This document shows, one piece after another, positions 47,301 to 54,584 of a stretch of 64,000 nucleotides of DNA. The stretch is from Citrobacter amalonaticus. GTDB taxonomy: Bacteria > Pseudomonadota > Gammaproteobacteria > Enterobacterales > Enterobacteriaceae. How positions within the stretch are numbered: the first letter of the stretch is position 1; each line of letters opens with the position of its first letter. Under the pieces are notes generated by a model. It ran no database searches. It had not been told where the DNA came from and was given only the letters and a program-made list of their open reading frames with translations. The DNA lies in contig NZ_CP014015.2 of the NCBI RefSeq assembly GCF_001559075.2, positions 620,001-684,000 on the forward strand, given 5' to 3'. A program made the translations under genes and the position numbers.

Positions 47301-49117
47301 CAATCAACAACGGGGCGTCCTCGCAGGGCGGCTTTACGGTCGTGAACGTCAGTCTGGGCAACGTACTGGATCTGGGCGTACTGGACAAACTGAGTAACCC
47401 GATTATTTTCGACGTTGAGCAGGGTTCAACGCGCACCATGACGCTGCAATCCTCCATTGGCGGCGTGGCGGTGGCGTCCAGTTTCGATCTGTACATCTAT
47501 CGCTTCAACGATGTCACCCAACAGTTTGAACAGTGGCGAGTGGAGAAAAACTGGCTGAACGCACCGCTGCTGGGCGGTCAGTCCGGCAAACTGACGCTGA
47601 ACCTGCCGGGCGGCGAATACCTGTTCCTGCTGAACCCGGCGTTTGGCATCACGGCGCTCACCGGCTACACCCTTAACGTGCTTGAGGACCATGTTTACAG
47701 CGTTGACAGCCTGACCACCACCACCCAGGGCAACGTACTGAGCGACGACATTGCGCCCGTCGGCACCCTGGTCACACAGGTGAACGGCGTGGCGATTGCT
47801 GCCACGGGCACGACAACCATTGTCGGTACTTACGGCACGTTAACCATCGATGCCAAAGGTAACTACACCTACACCCTGAAAAGCGGCGTGGGCGCGGACG
47901 GCACCAAAACACCAGACAGCTTCATCTACACGGTGAAAGCGCCAAATGGAGATACCGATACCGCCTCGCTCAATATCCAGCCGACCGCCCGTCCGCTGGA
48001 TGCCGTAAACGATGTCAGCGATACCCTGCTGGCCCCGGCCGTACAGGACACCGCGAGTTATCTAGATTCCACCGTCGGGAGCGCCAGTTGGGGAGTACTC
48101 GGCAGAACCGGTAGCGGCAGCGGAACCTTTGACGTCGCGGCAGGCACCATTCTGAAAGGCGCCGCCATCGTCTTTGATGTCTCGACGCTGGTGACGCTGG
48201 GTAATCTGACCATCAACTGGTCGATACTGGAAAACGGCGTGATCGTTCGCTCCGGTACCGTGCCGGTCGCCAATATCACGCTGGGCGGCGCCACCGTGAC
48301 CGTCAATCTGAGCGGACTGGAGCTGGATGGCGGCACCTACACGCTGAACTTCACCGGCAATAACACCCTGGCGGGCGCAGCGACCATTACGCCGAAAATC
48401 ACCGGCACGACGGTCGATCTGGATAACTTCGAAACCTCCGGCACGCACACCGTCACCGGCAATATCTTTGACGGCAGCGACTCCGGCGGTGCGATGGATC
48501 AGTTAAATACCGTTGATACGCGCCTGACCATTACCGGCTTTAACGGCAGTACCGCCACGCTGGATCCTTACTCCAGCGCCACCACCACTATTCAGGGCCA
48601 CTACGGTTCGCTGCAAATTCGCGCCGACGGTTCGTACACCTACACGCTCAACAACGGTGTGGCGCTCTCTTCGATCACGGCGAAGGAGACCTTTAACTAC
48701 ACGTTGAATGACACTCACGGTCATACCGATACCGCCACGCTGACGGTGGATATCGCCCCGCAGGTCACCAGTACCGCGCAAAGCGACGTGCTGGTGGGAT
48801 CGGTGTATGGCGACACGCTGATCTACAACCTGCTTAACGCCAGCGATACCACGGGCGGCAACGGTACGGACACATGGAGAAACTTCTCGCTGGCGCAGGG
48901 CGACAAAATTGACATCGGCGATTTGCTGGTGGGCTGGAACGGGCAAACCGCCTCGCTGGGCAACTATCTCAACGTCAGCACCAGCGGCAGCAATACCATC
49001 ATCTCTATCGACCGTGACGGGACAGGCAGCACCTTTCACTCCACGCAACTGGTGACCCTGGAGAATGTACAAACCACGCTGACGGAGCTTATCGAACAAA
49101 ACCATATTGTGACCTGA
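38390..49117 (+). CDS. bapA: BapA, giant type I-secreted biofilm adhesin
   Basis: A 3,575-residue surface protein matching Salmonella BapA in its first 130 residues (MRLLAVISKLTGVSTHVEAS, LTVKNFYVANDQGASQLVLE, then WPWVLGG). Layout: BapA prefix-like domain (1-118); VAAGG at 127-131; a Gly/Asn/Asp/His linker (about 132-190); about 25 tandem Ig-like repeats (about 190-2695), each ending in VDTxxP; VCBS/BapA C-terminal modules (about 2697-3450) with repeated NVLNND and YGTLTI stretches; a C-terminal secretion domain from SDVLVGSVYGDTLIYNLL to the end. No N-terminal signal peptide, as expected for type I export. The reading frame is intact. Secretion genes bapBCD follow. Expected role: cell aggregation and biofilm. 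Confidence 0.92.
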   Translation: MRLLAVISKLTGVSTHVEASEITLNAPSIVKLSAERSDISQLARVNQDLVITFTSGEKLTVKNFYVANDQGASQLVLEDSHGALWWVENPESGLHFEHISTIDDLLVTAGESHEGGAIWPWVLGGAVAAGGIAAIASSGGGGSHHHDNDNGNPGEGSGDGGGNNGGGDNGGGDNGTNPPGGENPTPPTAPVITGATDAVSAITGAIQENQTTNDSQPMITGTGEAGSLITLYDNGQEIGTVMVDEQGNWSYKPDLPLSEGEHVLTATATDENGNTSAISGDFTFTVDTIAPDEVSGLTVSEDGLWVSGIAEAGCVVTIFDSQHNVLASVQVDDTGRFTVRLNSAQTDSEQLYADISDAAGNEGDEATFLGSNSGFPDAPTITGIIDDTQPTAVTLGNGQFTKDTTPTLTGTALPGAEVIIYENGIAIGTASANDGTWVFELSGVSEGLHHYTATQSTEDGVSGNAVEFSVTVDTTPPAAPDELLISQNGTVLTGSTEAGSKVTIADASGATLGTVTADSEGKFSFPLNPPRVNGEVLTATATDKAGNDSSPANATAPDTTPPQAADNLDVSDDGTTVTGTAEPGTTVTIYGSDNAPLGSEQVQPDGSFTVTLNPPQTNGEILTAIVMDPANLTSPPATTLAPDTTPPQPAGNLDVSDDGTTVTGTAEPGSTVTIRDPDGNPIGHGQTDGEGNFTVTLDTPQTNGETLTATVTDPANQNSTPANVTAPDTTAPQPPTAVISADGTTLTATAEPGSTITIKDSDGNTLAETGPIPENGTLVITLDPPQANGETLNVTATDAANNTSLPYEVVAPDITAPEAPVVSSIVDDVGAQKGNLGDGQLTDDNQLTFSGTGEPGAIITILDGGTPLAGTATVDSNGNWTLTTPVLGDGDHTFTVTATDAENQTSTPSASITITVDTTPPVIPVVTLTDNTGSNVGELTDNDVTDATQPVLSGSGTAGDTITVYDGTAIIGTTKVAENGSWSFTPTPALGEGDHTLSVTASDPLGNTSDKSTPITITVDTTAPDIPALTLTNGANDPLTDGQATQETQPVLSGTGTDGDIISIYDNGDLVTTVTVTNGAWSYTSDALDEGDHVFTLTSTDPAGNVSEPSAPIGILVDTTPPAVPNLTVTDNVGSQTGILDNGQYTDDTRPLLSGSGTPGDTITITLDGVEQSPLVIDNSGNWSFQPTAPLLTGDHIIQVTATDPAGNSSTSPDRIVRVDTQAPDTPTLAVNDDGGPLSDGGQTNDTTPTLSGTGDTGSIVTILNNGVPIGTAEVIDGVWSFTPDSELVEGSYHFTVTAKDAAGNTSPPSDAIGITIDTQAPDAPFITSLGSPAVTNQPELPISGTGEPGSTITLSNGSTVIGTAEVDPEGNWTITPDSPLTEGNYTLTATATDPAGNVSTPSASISLNVDLTKPAAPEEVTISADGATVSGTAETGSTVTIRDTDGNIIGTGVATDGTFQVQVTPAQTGLNTLTATAEDTAGNNSDPTNFSGSGTGLPVISAIVDDTGSVQGDLKSGQTTDDTQPGLHGFSTPNSAVDILVDGVVVASNVQVDENGNWSWNWTSTDALDEGQHTFQVVDSADGSKTSAVVNITVDLTPPTQPAIGSVTDDVAPGTGTLTSGQTTNDTRPTLSGSGTNGETITIYDGDTPIGQVQVVNGAWSFTPPTALGEGSHDLTITATDAAGNTSVASDPFVVVVDTTPPVAPTIASATDDSEPQTGVIGNGGSTNDTTPDFSGSGEEGSTITVYDNGVKIGTAQVVNGSWSFTAPTLATGSHAITVTATDAMGNVSAPSAAYTLNVDTTAPRVPVIQSVTDDTNPTTGVLANGQSTNDTQPTIQGTAEPGSTVTLYDGGLAVGSVVVGTDGSWSLSPDNPLGNGSHNLTVTATDAAGNEGPSAAFSLIVDTQAPSAPVISTVTDDVAPNSGSLSNGQSTNDTRPTLTGTAEANSTVSIFDGTTLLGTVQADGTGAWTFTPATALGNGSHTFNVTATDAAGNVSAGAAFTVVVDTVAPTAPAIVSVTDNVTPGTGDLTNGQSTNDTRPIITGTGEPGSTINVYDGNVLLGTATVTEGGSWSYRPDGLSQGAHSLRVTATDSAGNTGPASANFTLTVDTVSPGAPTIGNVQDDVGPVTGSLSSGQTTNDARPGFTGTGEPGATINIADNGVPLASVTVEANGTWTFTPANDLGQGNHTLTFTATDAAGNVGPSASFAVTVDTAAPLAPVITSVVDDSAPQTGNLSPNQSTNDTRPTLNGTAEPGTTLTFTDNGTVIGSLVVGTDGNWTFTPTTALTNGAHTLAVTATDAAGNVGPAASFGVTMDTLAPNAPVITTILDDVSNIIGPVGSGQSTNDTLPELRGTSEPGAFITLYDGATLLTPTPIQADANGAWSFTPTTALTEGSHTFTAKATDAAGNVSASSATSTIVVDTTPPGAPTNLAVVTNGSHVTGMAEAGSTVTITSSNGTVLGTGVADGTTGSFNILINPAQVGGETLQVVAQDKAGNTGTSGSVIAPFSGLPGAPVIATLTDDVGSITGLVANGQATNDARPLLNGTGQPFSTITVYSDGVSIGSASVDAQGYWSLTPQANIADGTHVLTATATNTNGTSTLSSGYTVTVDTVTAAPTGAISSDGASISGTAEAGSTVTITLSTGLTVTTTANSSGNYTYTFDRKQTSGENISVSATDAVGNASVPTQVTAPTLPISASDNVENLELTSSATVTTEQLSDYGLLLVGALGNVANVLGNDTAAVGFTIQDGGSARLVIDASTTGVVLSLLNTQEVAIQKYDAATNSWTTVIDTAQAQFANLLTLGSSGVTVNVSGLEGGTYRVLTYNTALLATGSYTSLNVSVEETSAGTITTTTPQTGNVLNNDSAPLDTVVTTITNANGQSFTLGAGSNVIQGVYGTLTINQDGSYSYALNPNSPASVIGRTESFTYTINGGGNSASAKLVITLGNDAPASSVTAVDNVATLPYDTHVEAINNGASSQGGFTVVNVSLGNVLDLGVLDKLSNPIIFDVEQGSTRTMTLQSSIGGVAVASSFDLYIYRFNDVTQQFEQWRVEKNWLNAPLLGGQSGKLTLNLPGGEYLFLLNPAFGITALTGYTLNVLEDHVYSVDSLTTTTQGNVLSDDIAPVGTLVTQVNGVAIAATGTTTIVGTYGTLTIDAKGNYTYTLKSGVGADGTKTPDSFIYTVKAPNGDTDTASLNIQPTARPLDAVNDVSDTLLAPAVQDTASYLDSTVGSASWGVLGRTGSGSGTFDVAAGTILKGAAIVFDVSTLVTLGNLTINWSILENGVIVRSGTVPVANITLGGATVTVNLSGLELDGGTYTLNFTGNNTLAGAATITPKITGTTVDLDNFETSGTHTVTGNIFDGSDSGGAMDQLNTVDTRLTITGFNGSTATLDPYSSATTTIQGHYGSLQIRADGSYTYTLNNGVALSSITAKETFNYTLNDTHGHTDTATLTVDIAPQVTSTAQSDVLVGSVYGDTLIYNLLNASDTTGGNGTDTWRNFSLAQGDKIDIGDLLVGWNGQTASLGNYLNVSTSGSNTIISIDRDGTGSTFHSTQLVTLENVQTTLTELIEQNHIVT
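40070..40600 (+). repeat. Near-identical short Ig-like repeats inside bapA
   Basis: Three consecutive units of about 83-85 codons share the core NLDVSDDGTTVTGTAEPG at residues about 567 and 652, with a diverged third (TAVISADGTTLTATAEPG). They are shorter than the about 100-residue units that dominate the rest of bapA, where the loop VTDDVAPxTGxLxxGQxTND is added. This indicates two repeat subfamilies and recent duplication. Confidence 0.75.
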
Positions 49118-49146
49118 TACAGGCCAGCAGCACGACAACACAACGA

Positions 49147-49170
49147 CCCCGGGCGCACGTTCGCCCGGGG
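49147..49170 (+). other. Strong GC-rich stem-loop between bapA and bapB
   Basis: CCCCGGGCG, loop CACGTT, CGCCCGGGG forms a perfect nine-base stem between the bapA stop and the bapB ribosome site. No T run follows, so it is more likely an mRNA stabiliser or partial transcription brake than a full terminator. Confidence 0.7.
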
Positions 49171-49200
49171 CAAAAAACAACGCTCAATTAGGGAAGAAAA

Positions 49201-50607
49201 ATGGGAAAACGACAGCTTGCTTTCTGGTGGCTGGCGGGAAACCTGTGCGCAACCCCGGCCATCGCTGCCGGGGAGACGCCCCGCATCGCCCCACAGCAGT
49301 GGATTGAACAGCAGGAGTTACCCGCGCTTGATGGCCCGATGCCGCTCAGCGGTGACAGCGCCGCTCCCGGCGAACTGACCCTCTCTCAGGCGGTCAATCG
49401 CGCCGTCACCTGGCATCCATCGATCGCGGAAGTGGTCGGTAAACTGTATGCCCAAATCCAGCAGGTCGATGTCGCAAAAGCCAAATACTATCCGCAGGTT
49501 AACGCCGGGATGAATAACGGCTATACCAACAGCTATTCCGACAGCGGATTCAGTCCGTCACTGGTACTGTCACTGTCGCAAATGCTCTATGACTTCGGCA
49601 AAGTCGCCAGCCAGGTGCGGGCAGAAAACGCCGGCGTGGCGCAGGAACAGGCCAACGTGCTGGTCAGCATTGATACAGTCAGTCATGAAACGGCGACCGC
49701 TATCGTCCAGGTGCAGACCTGGCAACAGATGGTGACGGTGGCAAAGGAGCAACTGGATGCCCTGAGCGCCATCGGCAGGCTGGCGAATCAGCGCAACGAT
49801 GAAGGCGCCAGCTCGCTGTCGGACGTGGTGCAGACCGATGCGCGCATTGAGGGCGCACGCTCCCAGCTCGTGCAGTATCAGGCCAATCTTGAGAGCTCGC
49901 AGGCGACGCTCATGACCTGGCTGGGCTGGAAAAACCTCAATGCCATCAGCAACGACTTCCCGCAAAAGCTGGGCCGTAGTTGCGAACTGGCAAAACCGGA
50001 CGACAAGCTGGTGCCTTCGGTTCTTGCCGCCTGGGCGCAGGCCAACGTCGCGCAGGCCAATCTCGACTATGCCAACGCGCAGATGACGCCGACGGTTTCG
50101 CTGGAGCCGGAGGTGCGGCGCTACCTCAACGATAACTACGCGGGTCATGAGTCCGTTGACCGTACCCAGTATTCAGCATGGGTCAAAGTGGAGATGCCCA
50201 TTTATCAGGGCGGCGGCTTAACCGCCCGCCGCAACGCCGCCAGCCACGCGGTGGAATCCGCCCAGTCGGCGATCCAACGCACCCGGCTGGACGTGCGCAA
50301 GAAGCTGCTTGCGGATCGCAGTGAAGCGATGAACCTGGTGACCTCCTTGCAGATCCAGAAGCGTCAGGAGACGTTGAGCGAGCGGACTCGCGAACTGTAT
50401 CAGCAACAGTATCTCGACCTCGGCTCCCGACCGCTTCTCGACGTGCTTAACGCCGAGCAAGAGGTCTATCAGGCGCGCTTCGCACAGTTACAGACAGAGA
50501 GTCAGTTGCATCAACTGCAGCTTAACTGCCTGTACAACACCGGTCAGATGCGCCAGGCCTTTGGTCTGGAAAACCGCACGATCCAGTCAGTGGAGATCCA
50601 GCCATGA
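49201..50607 (+). CDS. bapB: BapB, TolC-family outer-membrane channel of the BapA secretion system
   Basis: A 468-residue outer-membrane efflux protein. The signal peptide ends at AIAA/GE (about residue 23). Two TolC repeats follow: LSQAVNRAVTWHPSIAEVVGKL near 65, and a second half with AWVKVEMPIYQGGGLTARRN and LDVRKKLL. The C-terminal NAEQEVYQARFAQLQTE is typical of type I secretion TolC paralogues. It would pass BapA across the outer membrane. GGGAAG precedes the ATG. The stop overlaps the bapC start by four bases. Letters B, C, D follow my memory of the Salmonella locus. Confidence 0.87.
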   Translation: MGKRQLAFWWLAGNLCATPAIAAGETPRIAPQQWIEQQELPALDGPMPLSGDSAAPGELTLSQAVNRAVTWHPSIAEVVGKLYAQIQQVDVAKAKYYPQVNAGMNNGYTNSYSDSGFSPSLVLSLSQMLYDFGKVASQVRAENAGVAQEQANVLVSIDTVSHETATAIVQVQTWQQMVTVAKEQLDALSAIGRLANQRNDEGASSLSDVVQTDARIEGARSQLVQYQANLESSQATLMTWLGWKNLNAISNDFPQKLGRSCELAKPDDKLVPSVLAAWAQANVAQANLDYANAQMTPTVSLEPEVRRYLNDNYAGHESVDRTQYSAWVKVEMPIYQGGGLTARRNAASHAVESAQSAIQRTRLDVRKKLLADRSEAMNLVTSLQIQKRQETLSERTRELYQQQYLDLGSRPLLDVLNAEQEVYQARFAQLQTESQLHQLQLNCLYNTGQMRQAFGLENRTIQSVEIQP

Positions 50608-52790
50608 CCCACGCCGACATTCCTGGCGACGAGCGCATCACCGCACCGGCGCTGGCCAACTGGGCGCGGGCAATGAGCCATATCGCCGCCCATTATCGTA
50701 TTGCCTGTTCACCCGGCGCGTTACAGGCCAGCGCCCCGTGGTTCAAAGATAAACCGATGCCGCAGGCGCTCAGCCAACTGGCACGCCAGGCCGGACTCTC
50801 TTTTCAGCCGCTGGCGCCCACCGAACAGTCGCTCACCCGCTGGCGTCTGCCGGTGGTGATCCAGCTCCAGGAGGGTGAACTGGTGCTGGTAGAACAGTTC
50901 GATGGCGAAGACCAGCTTGACGTCTGTTTTATCAACGGCGAACTGCAGCGTAACCGGATCTCCCTGCGCGAACTGCTGCCGACGATCCGTTTCATTATCG
51001 CTTTACGCCCGCTTTCCGCCGTGAAAGACAGCCGGGTGGACGCCTACATTTCGCGTTTCAAACCCGACTGGCTGAAAAGCCTGGTGCTGAAAGATCTGCG
51101 TCCTTACGGCCCGGTGATGCTGGCGGCGCTGCTGATCAACATTCTGTCGCTTGCCGGGATCGTCTTTTCAATGCAGGTGTATGACCGGGTGATCCCCGCG
51201 CAGTCGTGGCCGTCGCTGTATGTTCTCGCCATCGGCGTATTGATCGCCATGCTGTTTGGTTTTCTGCTGCGACTCGCCCGTGGTCATGTGATGGATCTGT
51301 TGGGTAAACGCGCCGATATGCGGGTGTCGGATCGCGTGTTCAGCCACGCGCTGCGCCTGCGTAACAGCGCGATCCCGCGCTCCACCGGCAGCTTTATTTC
51401 GCAGCTACGCGAGCTGGAACAGATCCGCGAGATGGTGACCTCTTCCACCATCTCCACGATTGTGGATCTGCCCTTCTTTTTCCTGTTCATTGTGGTACTG
51501 GCAATCATCGCCCCGCCGTTGGCCTGGATCGCCCCGGTCGCCGCGCTGCTGATGATCCTTCCCGGTCTGCTGCTGCAAAAAAAGCTCGCGGAGCTGGCGA
51601 ATCAGTCGGCGCACGAGGCCACTCTGCGCAACGCTGTGCTGGTCGAAAGCGTTCAGGGGCTGGAGGACATCAAGCTGATGCAGGCGGAGAACCGGTTTCT
51701 GCAACAGTGGAACAGCTATATCCGTATCACTGCCGAGTCCGGACTGCGCACCCGCGAACTGTCGCAGGGGCTGATCAACTGGGGAGTAACCGTCCAGGGG
51801 CTGGTTTATGCGGCGATGGTGATGTTTGGCGCCCCGCTGGTGATTGAAGGTACGCTGACGACCGGTTCGGTGGTTGCTGCCTCCATGCTTGGCTCGAGGA
51901 TGATCGCCCCGATGGGCAATCTGTGCGGCGTACTGGCGCGCTGGCAGCAGGTAAAAGCCGCCAAAAAGGGGCTGGACAGCATTATGGAACTCCCTACCGA
52001 GACCCAGCGCGACGAAACGCGGGTACATCAGGAGATCTTTCACGGCCACTATCTGTTCGAGAACGCACAGTTTCGCTATCACAGTGAAGACCAGCGAGTG
52101 CCGCTGCGCATTAACCGACTGGAGATCGCCGCCGGCGAGCGTATCGCGGTGCTCGGGCGCAACGGTGCGGGTAAATCCACGCTGTTGCAGGCGCTGGCAG
52201 GCGGCGTGGATCTGGTCGAGGGCGACGCCCGTCTCGATAACCTCAGTCTGCCGCAAATCGATATGGCCGATTTACGCCGCAATGTCGGCCTTCTCAGCCA
52301 GAACGCCCGCCTGTTTTTCGGCACCCTGCGCGAGAACCTGACGCTGGGCGCCCCGCACGCCAGCGACGACGAGATATTTAGCGTGCTGGAGATTTGCGGC
52401 GCGGCCAACTTCGTGAAACGGCTACCGAAAGGTCTCGATCATCCGATTATGGAAGGCGGCAGCGGGCTATCCGGCGGTCAGCGACAGTCCATCATGCTCG
52501 CCCGCATGCTGCTGCGCGCCCCCAATATCGTTCTGCTCGATGAGCCCACCGCCTCGCTGGATGAGCATTCCGAACGCGAGTTTATTCAACGACTGGGTCA
52601 GTGGCTCGGCAACCGTACTCTGGTCGTCGCCACCCATCGCGTACCGGTCCTGGAGCTGGTCGAACGGGTGGTGGTGCTTAAAGAGGGGCAACTGGTGATG
52701 GACGCACCGAAAGCGCAGGCGCTGGGGCAAAGTCGAATGGCCTCACAGGCCAACACGCGGGAGTGGAAAAATGAAAACCAGTCAGCCTGA
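50604..52790 (+). CDS. bapC: BapC, type I secretion ABC transporter (LapB/HlyB type)
   Basis: A 728-residue fused permease-ATPase. The N-terminal 130 residues look like a C39-peptidase-like domain without the catalytic Cys motif, typical for exporters of RTX/LapA-type giants that keep their N-terminus. Then come about six membrane helices (about 170-440), with RSTGSFISQLRELEQIREMV in the cytoplasmic loop, and an ATPase with Walker A GRNGAGKST (near 520), signature GLSGGQRQS, Walker B IVLLDEP and the H-loop ATHR. ATGA overlap with bapB, and a 20-base overlap with bapD, point to one translated unit. Confidence 0.9.
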   Translation: MTHADIPGDERITAPALANWARAMSHIAAHYRIACSPGALQASAPWFKDKPMPQALSQLARQAGLSFQPLAPTEQSLTRWRLPVVIQLQEGELVLVEQFDGEDQLDVCFINGELQRNRISLRELLPTIRFIIALRPLSAVKDSRVDAYISRFKPDWLKSLVLKDLRPYGPVMLAALLINILSLAGIVFSMQVYDRVIPAQSWPSLYVLAIGVLIAMLFGFLLRLARGHVMDLLGKRADMRVSDRVFSHALRLRNSAIPRSTGSFISQLRELEQIREMVTSSTISTIVDLPFFFLFIVVLAIIAPPLAWIAPVAALLMILPGLLLQKKLAELANQSAHEATLRNAVLVESVQGLEDIKLMQAENRFLQQWNSYIRITAESGLRTRELSQGLINWGVTVQGLVYAAMVMFGAPLVIEGTLTTGSVVAASMLGSRMIAPMGNLCGVLARWQQVKAAKKGLDSIMELPTETQRDETRVHQEIFHGHYLFENAQFRYHSEDQRVPLRINRLEIAAGERIAVLGRNGAGKSTLLQALAGGVDLVEGDARLDNLSLPQIDMADLRRNVGLLSQNARLFFGTLRENLTLGAPHASDDEIFSVLEICGAANFVKRLPKGLDHPIMEGGSGLSGGQRQSIMLARMLLRAPNIVLLDEPTASLDEHSEREFIQRLGQWLGNRTLVVATHRVPVLELVERVVVLKEGQLVMDAPKAQALGQSRMASQANTREWKNENQSA

Positions 52791-53961
52791 TGCAACCCAC
52801 GACGCGCTCGACGACAGCCGCGAGCGAGAATTCTCAGGTGCCAGCCGCATCATCTGGCTCACCGGGATCTTGTGCCTGATCCTCGCGGTGTGGGCGTGGT
52901 TCGGCATTCTTGATGAGGTCTCGACGGGCACTGGCAAGGTGATCCCCAGCTCGCGCGAGCAGGTATTGCAGTCACTCGACGGGGGGATCCTCGCCGAACT
53001 GATGGTGCATGAGGGTGATCAGGTCCAGGCAGGACAGGTACTGGCGCGAATGGACCCTACGCGCTCGGAGTCTAACGTCGGCGAAAGCGCCGCCCGCTAT
53101 CGCGCCTCGTTGGCCTCCAGTCAGCGCCTGACGGCGGAGGTCAGCGACAAGCCGCTGGTCTTCTCTGACGAACTGAACGCCTGGCCGGATCTGCTTGCCT
53201 CGGAAACGCGGCTTTATACCAGTCGCCGCGCGCAACTCGCCGACGCGCAGTCTGAGCTCAAAGAGGCGCTGGCGCTGGTGAATAAAGAGCTGGCGATCAC
53301 CGAGCGGCTGGCAAAAAGCGGCGCCGCCAGCCACGTCGAAGTGCTGCGCTTACAGCGGCAAAAAAGCGATATCGGCCTGAAGCTCACGGACTTGCGCTCG
53401 CAATATTACGTCCAGGCGCGCGAGGCGCTGTCCAAAGCCAACGCCGAAGTGGCAATGCTCTCCGCCATCATTAAAGGACGCGAAGATTCGGTGACCCGCC
53501 TGACCGTTCGCTCACCGGTTCGCGGTATTGTGAAGAACATTCAGGTCACGACTATCGGCGGCGTGATCCCGCCAAACGGCGAGATGATGGAGATCGTACC
53601 GGTTGACGACCATCTGCTGATTGAGACGCGCCTGTCTCCGCGCGATATCGCCTTTATCCATCCCGGTCAGCGCGCGCTGGTCAAAATCACCGCCTACGAT
53701 TACGCCATCTACGGCGGGCTGGAAGGCGTTGTCGAAACCATCTCGCCGGATACCATTCAGGACAAAGTGAAGCCAGAAATCTTCTACTACCGCGTCTTCA
53801 TCCGTACCCATCAGGACTATCTGCAAAACAAGCTGGGACGCCGTTTTTCCATCGTACCGGGCATGATTGCAACAGTGGATATAAAAACAGGCGAAAAAAC
53901 CATCGTCGACTATTTAATCAAACCGTTCAACCGGGCGCGTGAAGCGCTGCGCGAGCGGTAA
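52771..53961 (+). CDS. bapD: BapD, HlyD-family membrane fusion protein
   Basis: A 396-residue periplasmic adaptor. It has a short cytoplasmic tail, one membrane helix (about 24-45), a lipoyl-like half motif SREQVLQSLDGGILAELMV, a long coiled coil (about 120-255) and the second half with VRSPVRGIVKNIQV, ending in MIATVDIKTGEKTI, the HlyD C-terminal signature. It links BapC to BapB. It overlaps bapC by 20 bases and ends 61 bases before ssrA. Confidence 0.9.
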   Translation: MKTSQPDATHDALDDSREREFSGASRIIWLTGILCLILAVWAWFGILDEVSTGTGKVIPSSREQVLQSLDGGILAELMVHEGDQVQAGQVLARMDPTRSESNVGESAARYRASLASSQRLTAEVSDKPLVFSDELNAWPDLLASETRLYTSRRAQLADAQSELKEALALVNKELAITERLAKSGAASHVEVLRLQRQKSDIGLKLTDLRSQYYVQAREALSKANAEVAMLSAIIKGREDSVTRLTVRSPVRGIVKNIQVTTIGGVIPPNGEMMEIVPVDDHLLIETRLSPRDIAFIHPGQRALVKITAYDYAIYGGLEGVVETISPDTIQDKVKPEIFYYRVFIRTHQDYLQNKLGRRFSIVPGMIATVDIKTGEKTIVDYLIKPFNRAREALRER

Positions 53962-53999
53962 ATCCTTGAGGATTGGGCTGGAAAGGGCTGTCACAAGTC

Positions 54000-54008
54000 T
54001 GTTATACT
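54000..54008 (+). promoter_or_regulatory. Extended -10 promoter element of ssrA
   Basis: TGTTATACT is an extended -10 (TGN plus TATACT) about 15 bases before the mature tmRNA 5' end. No good -35 lies at the usual distance, which an extended -10 can tolerate. Confidence 0.65.
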
Positions 54009-54022
54009 TGTCTCAACACATT

Positions 54023-54385
54023 GGGGCTGATTCTGGATTCGACGGGATTTGCGAAACCCAAGGTGCATGCCGAGGGGCGGTTGGCCTCGTAAAAAGCCGC
54101 AAAAAATAGTCGCAAACGACGAAAACTACGCTTTAGCAGCTTAATAACCTGCTCTGAGCCCTCTCTCCCTAGCTTCCGCTCTTAAGACGGGGATCAAAGA
54201 GAGGTCAAACCCAAAAGAGATCGCGTGGATGCCCTGCCTGGGGTTGAAGCGTTAAAACTAATCAGGCTAGTCTGGTAGTGGCGTGTCAATCCGCAGGTGC
54301 CAGGCGAATGTAAAGACTGACTAAGCATGTAGTACCGAGGATGTAGGAATTTCGGACGCGGGTTCAACTCCCGCCAGCTCCACCA
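54023..54385 (+). ncRNA. ssrA: tmRNA (10Sa RNA)
   Basis: A 363-base RNA. It begins GGGGCTGATTCTGGATTCGA and ends GCCAGCTCCACCA; the two ends form the tRNA-Ala-like part with the T arm GGTTCAACTCC. The tag frame at 54112-54144 encodes ANDENYALAA and a TAA stop, the E. coli tag. With SmpB it frees stalled ribosomes and marks the product for ClpXP. Its 3' end is a well known integration site for tyrosine integrases, and accessory genes follow immediately here. Confidence 0.98.
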
Positions 54386-54431
54386 AAATTCTCCATCGGT
54401 GATTACCAGAGTCATCCGATGAAGTCCTAAG

Positions 54432-54466
54432 AGCCCGCACGGCGCAAGCCCTGCGGGCTTTTTTGT
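54432..54466 (+). terminator. Rho-independent terminator of ssrA
   Basis: AGCCCGCA...TGCGGGCT followed by TTTTTTG, about 46 bases after the CCA end. Confidence 0.9.
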
Positions 54467-54584
54467 GCCCTCAATTTGTCCCGCGAAGTCCGAAGAGAAC
54501 TCATTGAATCCGAGCCTTTTAGGCACCTTTTTAGGCCCAACGAAAAGCCTTTGCTTTCGATGATGGCGGCACCTATAGCAAGAA
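54467..54584. other. Island border beyond ssrA, probable remnant of an integration region
   Basis: This short stretch has the repeated motif CTTTTAGGCAC / CTTTTTAGGCCC (54517-54538), which looks like the arm-type or leader sequence found next to integrase genes at ssrA. No integrase frame follows. No second copy of the ssrA 3' end is found in the window, so the far attachment site must lie beyond 64000 or have been lost. Confidence 0.4.

Noticed and set aside
38483..49180. Minus-strand frames up to 333 codons inside bapA
   Set aside because: They mirror the biased codon pattern and repeats of the plus-strand gene.
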